Source of the DNA: Candidatus Gastranaerophilales bacterium
GTDB taxonomy: Bacteria > Cyanobacteriota > Vampirovibrionia > Gastranaerophilales > JAQUYY01
Assembly (NCBI GenBank): GCA_028691575.1
Contig: JAQUYY010000110.1
Span: 1-6,217, forward strand
Direction of reading: 5' to 3'
DNA: 6,217 nt
The notes beneath the pieces were generated by a model, which saw nothing but the letters and a program-made list of their open reading frames with translations, searched no databases and was not told the origin of the DNA. Shown one piece after another: positions 1 through 4,536 of this stretch. The translations under genes were made by a program, and so were the position numbers. Position 1 is the stretch's first letter, and every line of letters begins with the position of its first letter.

Positions 1-479
1 CTCAATGTTTTAACGGTTTCCCCTTTTCCAATTGTCCTGTCAATTGAAAAATCTTCCATTGCAGGATATAAAATCTCCTCTGCAACTTTGTTTAAACGGT
101 GAATCTCGTCAATAAACAATATTTCACCATCTTTCATATTCATTATAATGCCGATTATATCTCTTGGTCTCTCCAATGCAGGCGCTGAAGTGATTTTTAT
201 ACTGACACCTGTCTCTTCTGCGATTACACTTGCTAATGTCGTTTTGCCTAATCCGGGAGGTCCGTAAAAAAGCATGTGATCCAATGGTTGATTGCGCTGT
301 TTTGCAGATTTCAAAGTAATTTCAAGTGTTTCTTTTAAATTTTCCTGCCCGACATATTCACTAAATTTTTTAGGCCTAATATCATTTTCATAAACTTTAT
401 CCACCTCAATTTCTTTAGGGGTGATGTTTTTTCTCGAAACTTTTTTCTTTCCTTCATCTGAAGATGATATTATTGCCAA
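1..479 (-). CDS. ruvB: Holliday junction branch-migration ATPase RuvB, N-terminal part (cut by window edge)
   Basis: RuvB is the AAA+ motor that, with RuvA, drives branch migration of Holliday junctions in recombinational repair. The first 159 codons are present. The Walker A motif GPPGLGKT is at residues 73-80, the Walker B motif LFIDEIH at 121-127, and the family stretch EEILYPAMEDF follows at 134-144. The expected remaining half (end of the ATPase core, lid and winged-helix DNA-binding domain) lies beyond position 1. The wording SAPALERPRDI at 98-108 is the form I associate with cyanobacterial RuvB. No ATG exists in this frame upstream of the core. I chose TTG at 479-477 because GAAGG (493-489) precedes it by 9 bases and the frame is closed by TAG at 497-495. 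An ATG at 487-485 is out of frame and stops after five codons. The gene lies 91 bases after tadE with its own putative promoter. The identification is firm; the start codon is less so. Confidence 0.96.
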   Translation of the reverse strand, partial: MAIISSSDEGKKKVSRKNITPKEIEVDKVYENDIRPKKFSEYVGQENLKETLEITLKSAKQRNQPLDHMLFYGPPGLGKTTLASVIAEETGVSIKITSAPALERPRDIIGIIMNMKDGEILFIDEIHRLNKVAEEILYPAMEDFSIDRTIGKGETVKTL

Positions 480-488
480 TTTTTCATA

Positions 489-493
489 CCTTC
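489..493 (-). promoter_or_regulatory. Shine-Dalgarno site that selects the ruvB TTG start
   Basis: GAAGG on the minus strand is separated by 9 bases from TTG (479-477) but by only 1 base from the out-of-frame ATG at 487-485. The spacing therefore favours TTG as the start of ruvB. Confidence 0.5.
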
Positions 494-516
494 GCTAATT
501 TAAATCTATTGATTTA

Positions 517-544
517 ATTATAACCCGAACAATTCATTATCCAA
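517..544 (-). promoter_or_regulatory. putative sigma-70 promoter of ruvB
   Basis: On the minus strand a consensus TATAAT occupies 522-517, and TTGGAT, sharing TTG with the -35 consensus, lies at 544-539 with a 16-base spacer. Transcription would start near 510, about 30 bases before the TTG start of ruvB. A 7-bp stem with a 4-base loop (500-517) falls at the 5' end of that short leader. AT-rich DNA yields chance -10 boxes, but the exact hexamer in the only sizeable gap upstream of ruvB supports the call. Confidence 0.5.
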
Positions 545-570
545 AATCATTAATTTTTCGTATCTAACCG

Positions 571-1140
571 TTAATATTGATTATATTGCTGTATTTTAGA
601 ACTGCTGATTTCTATATTTTTAGGAATAATACTTATTTTTCGACCATTTGGCAGTGTAAATTCTGCACCCAAAAGTACGGTACGATATTGATATACAATT
701 TGAGTACAAATTCCCTTGGTGTAAGGATTTTGATAATCAACAATCAATGTAATCACCGATTTGTTAACATCCGAATCAATTGATTTGCTTTCAAAAGTAT
801 AAATAGTATAAGGAACATCTCCCGCATCGGTGTCTGTTGTTACATCAAAATCTTGAAGATCAAAATCGCTGTAATTAAGATTTAAAGAGCTTATTCTGTT
901 TTGCATCATCATCAAAGCCGATTTTGCAGCAACGTTAAATTCACTATCCATAAGAGTTGTGGATGTCTGTGTACCATCGACAATTTGACCGGAAGCTGAA
1001 ATCGCTGATTGCAAAGCTATTTCTTGTACTGTATTTGCTGTTTTCCAAAAAAGTGCTAACTCTATAATGCCAAATAAAACAAATATTAACAACGGCGCAA
1101 CAAACACAAATTCAATTAAACTTTGAGCATTTCTTTTCAT
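571..1140 (-). CDS. TadE-like pseudopilin
   Basis: TadE/TadF-family proteins are minor pseudopilins of tight-adherence (Tad/Flp) pili, held in the inner membrane by an N-terminal helix. The 189-aa product begins with a short basic stretch (MKRN) and one hydrophobic helix at about residues 8-32. It has the TadE signature SLIEF with Glu10 and Pro16. The motif A5-QSLI-E10-F11 fits the G/A-X4-E-F/Y pattern cleaved by TadV-type prepilin peptidases in studied systems. The remaining 155 or so residues form a polar domain rich in Ser, Thr and Asp with a single cysteine (KGICTQ), presumably outside the cytoplasmic membrane. The ATG is preceded by a weak ribosome site (GGTGG, 1149-1145) and follows the upstream gene by 17 bases, which suggests cotranscription. 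No other tad gene (ATPase, TadB/C, secretin) is in the window, so partners must be encoded elsewhere. The family call rests on the N-terminus only. Confidence 0.8.
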   Translation of the reverse strand: MKRNAQSLIEFVFVAPLLIFVLFGIIELALFWKTANTVQEIALQSAISASGQIVDGTQTSTTLMDSEFNVAAKSALMMMQNRISSLNLNYSDFDLQDFDVTTDTDAGDVPYTIYTFESKSIDSDVNKSVITLIVDYQNPYTKGICTQIVYQYRTVLLGAEFTLPNGRKISIIPKNIEISSSKIQQYNQY

Positions 1141-1157
1141 ACTTCCACCGCAAAAAT

Positions 1158-1523
1158 TTATGTAATAAATCTGAATAATGATTTTAACATTTGAATAATA
1201 TTCTTCTTTTTTTCATATATAACTCGTTCTTTATAATATTCTAAGTAGCTGCTTATAACATTTTCAGGCAAATCTTTGTCTTCCTGAAACAAAAAAGCAA
1301 GCATTTCAAGATATTCGTCTTGTTCCTTAGCAAAAATCGGATCTTTTCTCCTCAGATCTTCATCCGCCTCATAATGAGCTAAGGCATGCCATGCACATTG
1401 TATCGAAATGCTTTTATCTTCTGGAAAAAGCAGCAATGCATCTTTTACAGACTTTGAACCGGCTATAACTTTTAAAATTATATCCGCCACTTTTTGTTTT
1501 GATGTTTTTTCAAAACCATTCAA
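1158..1523 (-). CDS. conserved-looking hypothetical protein, 121 aa, TTG start
   Basis: I do not recognise a named family. The product appears to be a soluble, mainly helical protein with no signal peptide or membrane segment. The central segment CAWHALAHYEADEDLRRK (about residues 43-60), with two His, a Trp and an acidic run, looks like a constrained motif. The C-terminal part is basic and helical (about 93-121). The first in-frame Met lies deep in the protein, so the start is TTG at 1523-1521, only 4 bases after the blaI stop. No good ribosome site precedes it, which fits translational coupling to blaI. A GTG at codon 12 is the alternative. Its place between a BlaI-type repressor and a TadE-like gene, with gaps of 4 and 17 bases, implies one operon but does not reveal a role. 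It is not a BlaR1-type sensor protease: it is too short and has no HExxH motif. Confidence 0.8.
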   Translation of the reverse strand: MNGFEKTSKQKVADIILKVIAGSKSVKDALLLFPEDKSISIQCAWHALAHYEADEDLRRKDPIFAKEQDEYLEMLAFLFQEDKDLPENVISSYLEYYKERVIYEKKKNIIQMLKSLFRFIT

Positions 1524-1527
1524 TTTT

Positions 1528-1890
1528 TTATACCAATATTAACTCTTCTTTACTAACTTTTTCGACAACTTTAAGCAATTCTGAAATATCATTTTTAAAA
1601 TACTGCAATGCTAACTTTTTAATAGCTTTTTGTCCCATTTCTTCCCTGGAACACAAAGAAAAATATAAATATTTTCTTTTTTGTTTGTTTTTTCTTAAAA
1701 GATTTTTTTCAACCAGTCTGTCTAAAACTGTTTTGATTGTTGTATAAGCCCAACTTTGTTCATTATTTATGTTTATTGCTTTTTGAACCATTGATACATC
1801 AGTATTTTTAGGTTCATTTGCATTTTCTTCTATGTCCCATACTGCATTAAGCACTATATTTTCAAGATTTCCATGATTTGAAATCATCAT
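1528..1890 (-). CDS. BlaI/MecI/CopY-family transcriptional repressor
   Basis: Members of this family are dimeric winged-helix repressors. In staphylococci they control beta-lactam resistance and are inactivated by proteolysis after BlaR1/MecR1 signalling; other members control copper export or unrelated genes. The 120-aa length is normal. The recognition-helix and wing region is diagnostic: WAYTTIKTVLDRLVEKNLLR at residues 47-66, followed by a basic wing (KNKQKRKYLYF). The C-terminal half (about 82-118) is the helical dimerisation arm ending in the typical SKEEL. The start is ATG at 1890 with AGGGG a few bases upstream; a second ATG follows immediately and either could be used. A near-perfect dyad overlaps the predicted transcription start, so autorepression is likely. 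No sensor protease, beta-lactamase or copper gene is nearby. The downstream genes are an unknown ORF and a TadE-like gene, so the target process cannot be read from the family name. Confidence 0.9.
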   Translation of the reverse strand: MMISNHGNLENIVLNAVWDIEENANEPKNTDVSMVQKAININNEQSWAYTTIKTVLDRLVEKNLLRKNKQKRKYLYFSLCSREEMGQKAIKKLALQYFKNDISELLKVVEKVSKEELILV

Positions 1891-1909
1891 TTTTCCCCTA
1901 TTTCAAAAA

Positions 1910-1929
1910 ACTACATATATAGTATTATA
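1910..1929 (-). promoter_or_regulatory. blaI operon promoter -10 with BlaI-type operator
   Basis: ACTACATATATAGT at 1910-1923 is a 14-base dyad in which six of seven base pairs match. It closely resembles the staphylococcal BlaI/MecI operator, built around TACA and TGTA half-sites; here the second half-site reads TATA. Immediately upstream on the minus strand lies a consensus TATAAT (1929-1924), so transcription should start inside the dyad at about 1917, some 27 bases before the blaI ATG. I see no convincing -35. The arrangement is that of a self-repressed promoter: a bound dimer would cover the start site. The sequence match is seen directly; the binding is inferred. Confidence 0.65.
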
Positions 1930-2058
1930 AGCTTATTTAAAAATCAAATTTTACTTATAAAATAATTTTTTATTCATGACTTTTCTTAAAATTTTAAAAA
2001 AACACAACTCTGCAAATAGAATTGAAAATCAATTATAACTTAATTTTTTACCAAAAAA

Positions 2059-2087
2059 TTGCAAAAATTTAAAAAATATGTTAATAT
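2059..2087 (+). promoter_or_regulatory. putative extended -10 promoter for the 53-codon gene
   Basis: TTGCAA (2059-2064) and TAATAT (2082-2087) are separated by exactly 17 bases, and TG at 2079-2080 gives an extended -10. Transcription would begin near 2094. The promoter sits in the AT-rich divergent region (1891-2276) between blaI and the 53-codon gene, about 130 bases from the BlaI operator. It is therefore unlikely to be blocked directly by that site. Confidence 0.5.
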
Positions 2088-2093
2088 TGTAAA

Positions 2094-2276
2094 AGTTAAT
2101 TATTGGGGTTTAATTATTCATTGTATGACTGCATCATTTAAATAAATTTTCTAATTAAAAATAGTCTGAATTAATCTGCTTTTACAGGTTTTAAGAATTT
2201 TGAGAAATAAAGAAAGGAGTAACTTTAACTATTAACTAACTTTTTTATGTGGGTAATAAAACGGAGAGGTTTTTCT
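2094..2276 (+). other. long AT-rich 5' leader with an orphan Shine-Dalgarno sequence
   Basis: If the promoter at 2059-2087 is used, the mRNA has about 183 untranslated bases. It holds a strong Shine-Dalgarno-like AAAGGAG (2213-2219) with no ATG, GTG or TTG at a usable distance. This is followed by four copies of TAACT (2220-2241) and six T. The real ribosome site is GGAGAGG at 2263-2269. A six-codon ATG frame at 2124-2144 lacks a ribosome site. I recognise no known riboswitch or RNA family here. Confidence 0.35.
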
Positions 2277-2438
2277 ATGAAAGCAACAGAAAAAATCAGA
2301 CAAACTTTATCTTGGTCACAACTTAAAGAAGCAAATGCTAAATACCGTTCACTCAAAAGATGGAAAATTAACGTTAATACGATTGAAGACTATGTAGAAT
2401 ATATGGAAGAAGATCTTCCGAATTACTTTGCAAACTAG
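2277..2438 (+). CDS. small hypothetical protein, 53 aa
   Basis: The product is unknown to me. It is a soluble, probably helical small protein. The N-terminal two thirds is basic (Lys/Arg at roughly every third residue through about position 36, with SLKRWKINV in the middle). The C-terminus is acidic (YVEYMEEDLPNYFAN). It has no cysteine, membrane segment or signal peptide. The frame opens upstream at an ATG at 2247, but the start at 2277 is preferred because GGAGAGG (2263-2269) precedes it by 7 bases and the upstream ten codons have no such site. It is a single-gene unit: a promoter about 200 bases upstream and a strong terminator 28 bases after the stop. A tight ribosome site, a plausible promoter and a dedicated terminator argue that the gene is real. 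The opposed charged ends would suit a nucleic-acid or protein-binding helix, which is only a guess. Confidence 0.75.
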   Translation: MKATEKIRQTLSWSQLKEANAKYRSLKRWKINVNTIEDYVEYMEEDLPNYFAN

Positions 2439-2465
2439 TCTGTTGCTAAAATTTTAAACAAATTA

Positions 2466-2494
2466 CAAAAAACGGACGTTATGTCCGTTTTTTG
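2466..2494 (+). terminator. Rho-independent terminator after the 53-codon gene
   Basis: A perfect 12-bp stem (2466-2477 with 2483-2494) encloses the 5-base loop GTTAT. Its GC part is CGGAC/GTCCG and it is flanked by A6 and T6. It would work for plus-strand transcription and, because of the A run, possibly for the minus strand too. It separates the 53-codon gene from the histidine kinase. Confidence 0.88.
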
Positions 2495-2501
2495 TTATAA
2501 T
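2473..2501 (+). promoter_or_regulatory. histidine-kinase promoter with the -10 seven bases before the ATG (leaderless)
   Basis: A consensus TATAAT lies at 2496-2501 and the kinase ATG is at 2509. A start site 6-8 bases downstream of the -10 would fall on or next to the A of the ATG, giving a leaderless mRNA. In agreement, no Shine-Dalgarno sequence precedes this ATG. At a 17-base spacing the -35 position (2473-2478, CGGACG) matches only GAC of the consensus and lies within the terminator stem. Confidence 0.5.
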
Positions 2502-2508
2502 TAATTCT

Positions 2509-4182
2509 ATGAAACAAAATTATGAAATAATACTACAAACCCTTAAACTGTTTTTTGATACTTCATCAGAAGCAGTTATTGCAGTTGATTCCGAAAAAAA
2601 TATTTTATATTCTAACAAAAAATTTAATGTCTTTTCCGATAAAAAATCCAATTTGGCACAAATTGAACAAAATTTCAATTTTGATATCTGTATCTTAAAC
2701 GAAACCAACCTTTTAAAATATAACCCGATATCTGCAGCCATAATAGCTGAGCAGAATTTTAAAACTGGTGCTACTTTTCAGGTTTCCGAATCAGAGTTTA
2801 AGGAAGTTATCGTTCAAAGTTACAACTATGAAAATTTAAAAGTTATTAATATTGAAGACATTACTGCTCATAAGCAAAATCAAAGCTTTAAAGAAGAAAA
2901 TAAAATATTAAAATTAAAATTAAAAGAACATGAAAAAAATTTTTTATCAAAGGAAAAAACAGAACTTTTAGCGATACGAAGCTCTCTTTTAAATAGAATT
3001 GCATATTCTATTCGGGATATGTGGAACATTGATGAAATAATTAATACAACTGTTAAAGAAATAGTTGATACTCTTGGGCTTTTAAACGGTTTTTTTGCAA
3101 GCATGGACAAAAATACCGTTAATATTTTATATCAGTATATTCCTAATTCAATAACTTTAATAAATTTAACCTCAGATAGTTCAATAAAAGAATCATTGGA
3201 ACAATCAAAAACAATTTTATCTTCAAATTTAAATGATGCGGGTCAAATTAATCCCAGATTAGTAACTCCTGCTATTTATCGAGGTAAAATACTTGGAATA
3301 CTGGGTTTTTATATTGAAAACTCCTCAAGAGAATGGCATGGGGAAGAAATTAATCTGATTGAAAGTATTTCTTCACTTCTTGCTACCGCAATAAATCAAG
3401 CTAATTTGTTTACAGAAATCGAACAACAGAGACAAGAGCTGGAAAAAACCCTAAAACAACTGCAAGACACTCAAACTCAATTGATTCAATCCGAAAAAAT
3501 GGCTTCAATCGGTCAATTAATAGCAGGCGTTGCACATGAAATAAATACTCCGATTGGTGCAATTAACAGCAACAATGACACGATGGCAAAATATATCAAA
3601 AAAAATAATGCACTCCCTCCTCTGGAGCTTTTTGAAGAAATAAACAGCATCAATACAGAAGCCATATCAAGAATCAATAGAATAGTAAAAAGTTTAAAAA
3701 CATTTTCTCGCCTGGACGAGGCTAAACTTCAGGAAATAGATATACATGACGGAATAAAAAGCACTTTAACTTTAATAAACTACAAATTAAAAGATAAAAT
3801 TACACTTATTGAAAACTATGAAAATATTTCAAAAATCAAATGTTACCCGGATTTGCTTAATCAAGTTTTTATGAATTTACTGGTTAATGCCACACAAAGT
3901 ATCGAAAAAAAGGGGACAATAGAAATTCATACAAAACAATGCAATAATAATATAGAGATAAGAATTAAAGACACCGGAAAAGGTATCAGTACAGAAAATC
4001 TCAATAAAATCTTCGATCCCGGCTTTACCACAAAAGGTGTCGGAGTCGGAACCGGCTTAGGTCTGGCGATTGTATACCAAATAATAGACAAACATAACGG
4101 CAAAATTAATGTAAACAGCGAAATTAATAAAGGCAGCGAATTTATAATAAAACTGCCAATATCAAAAAAATACATTAAATAG
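2509..4182 (+). CDS. soluble PAS-GAF sensor histidine kinase
   Basis: The 557-aa product has no membrane segment, so it should sense a cytoplasmic signal and autophosphorylate to feed a response regulator that is not in this window. Domain order: a PAS-like domain (about residues 8-120, with SSEAVIAVDSEKNILYSN); a coiled coil (about 121-155); a GAF-like domain (about 160-300, with PAIYRGKILGILGFYIEN); a second coiled coil (about 301-330); HisKA with the H-box MASIGQLIAGVAHEINTP and phospho-acceptor His343; and HATPase (about 410-553). The ATPase motifs are intact: N-box MNLLVNA with Asn460, G1 DTGKG at 488-492, F-box IFDPGFTTKG and G2 GTGLGL at 514-519. The catalytic core resembles many cyanobacterial GAF kinases. 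The ligand of the PAS and GAF domains cannot be read: I see no evident chromophore cysteine. Start choice is unambiguous, because the first PAS helix begins right after Met1. The gene lies 70 bases after the 53-codon gene, beyond a terminator, so it is a separate unit. Confidence 0.95.
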   Translation: MKQNYEIILQTLKLFFDTSSEAVIAVDSEKNILYSNKKFNVFSDKKSNLAQIEQNFNFDICILNETNLLKYNPISAAIIAEQNFKTGATFQVSESEFKEVIVQSYNYENLKVINIEDITAHKQNQSFKEENKILKLKLKEHEKNFLSKEKTELLAIRSSLLNRIAYSIRDMWNIDEIINTTVKEIVDTLGLLNGFFASMDKNTVNILYQYIPNSITLINLTSDSSIKESLEQSKTILSSNLNDAGQINPRLVTPAIYRGKILGILGFYIENSSREWHGEEINLIESISSLLATAINQANLFTEIEQQRQELEKTLKQLQDTQTQLIQSEKMASIGQLIAGVAHEINTPIGAINSNNDTMAKYIKKNNALPPLELFEEINSINTEAISRINRIVKSLKTFSRLDEAKLQEIDIHDGIKSTLTLINYKLKDKITLIENYENISKIKCYPDLLNQVFMNLLVNATQSIEKKGTIEIHTKQCNNNIEIRIKDTGKGISTENLNKIFDPGFTTKGVGVGTGLGLAIVYQIIDKHNGKINVNSEINKGSEFIIKLPISKKYIK

Positions 4183-4213
4183 ACTAGATAAAACAAATGA
4201 TTGTTACAGAAAC

Positions 4214-4260
4214 TTAAAAAATAATATTCTTATCTGACAAATATATTACTTATTTTTTAA
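4214..4260 (+). terminator. possible weak AU-rich terminator after the histidine kinase
   Basis: TTAAAAAATAA (4214-4224) and its exact complement TTATTTTTTAA (4250-4260) could form an 11-bp stem around a 25-base loop. The stem has no G or C, so it would be weak, and in DNA this AT-rich it may be chance. Nothing better is seen between the kinase stop and the next promoter. Confidence 0.22.
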
Positions 4261-4301
4261 AAAACAATTATGTCAAGTATATTAAGAAATATTACAAAAA
4301 G

Positions 4302-4330
4302 CTGGAAAAAAGCAAAAAATATGCTATTAT
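4302..4330 (+). promoter_or_regulatory. putative extended -10 promoter of the HEAT-repeat gene
   Basis: TATTAT at 4325-4330 differs from consensus at one base and is preceded by TGC, an extended -10. The -35 position at 17 bases (CTGGAA, 4302-4307) is poor. Transcription would start near 4337, leaving about 200 bases before the ATG at 4537. Confidence 0.4.
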
Positions 4331-4336
4331 GTAAAT

Positions 4337-4536
4337 ATGAAAAATTAGTGTTGAATTTACCCTTAATATTACTTAACCAAGCTCGCCCGATTTAAAAAGT
4401 TAATAAATCTTAATTTTTTATAAGGAAAAAAGCAATTATCCAAACAAAATTGTTTTTAACACAACAGGAAGGCAAACCTTTGTGTATTTCAAGGACAAGG
4501 TGGTTAATAGAAAAAAGGGACTGTTGGAGGAAGCAA
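4337..4536 (+). other. long 5' leader of the HEAT-repeat gene with two ribosome-site candidates
   Basis: The gap 4183-4536 has no convincing gene. The leader part contains an AU-only hairpin with one G-U pair (11-bp stem 4393-4403/4410-4420, loop 4404-4409). It also has a Shine-Dalgarno-like AGGAAGG (4466-4472), 7 bases before an in-frame TTG (4480) and 9 bases before an out-of-frame GTG (4482). The best site is GGAGG (4526-4530), 6 bases before ATG 4537. The GTG frame runs 34 codons to 4586 and overlaps the HEAT gene start. No known riboswitch class is recognised. Confidence 0.35.

Noticed and set aside
1499..1747. Plus-strand open frame of 82 codons opposite blaI, and a similar one at 577-783 opposite tadE
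   Set aside because: Both lie opposite well-supported genes and show low-complexity Phe/Leu/Ser or Ile/Asn composition typical of antisense frames in AT-rich DNA.
1528..1890. Calling the repressor a beta-lactam resistance regulator
   Set aside because: No beta-lactamase, penicillin-binding protein or BlaR1/MecR1 gene is present; the family has many other targets.
2247..2276. ATG at 2247 as the start of the 53-codon gene, giving 63 aa
   Set aside because: No ribosome site lies at a usable distance (AAAGGAG is 27 bases away), while ATG 2277 has GGAGAGG at 7 bases.
2466..2494. The perfect inverted repeat as a transposon end or attachment site
   Set aside because: There is no second copy, target duplication or transposase. 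Position after a stop codon and the T run make it a terminator.
3927..4196. Minus-strand open frame of 89 codons opposite the kinase ATPase domain, with membrane-like composition
   Set aside because: It is an antisense shadow of the conserved HATPase coding region and has no ribosome site. The hydrophobicity follows from the complement of Lys/Asn/Ile-rich codons.
4271..4276. Exact TTGACA on the minus strand, possible antisense promoter into the kinase gene
   Set aside because: No acceptable -10 lies 16-18 bases downstream on that strand.
4450..4536. TTG at 4450 as the start of the HEAT-repeat protein
   Set aside because: It has no ribosome site, and the added 29 residues (several Cys and Trp) do not resemble the repeats. 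GGAGG before ATG 4537 is a far better signal.
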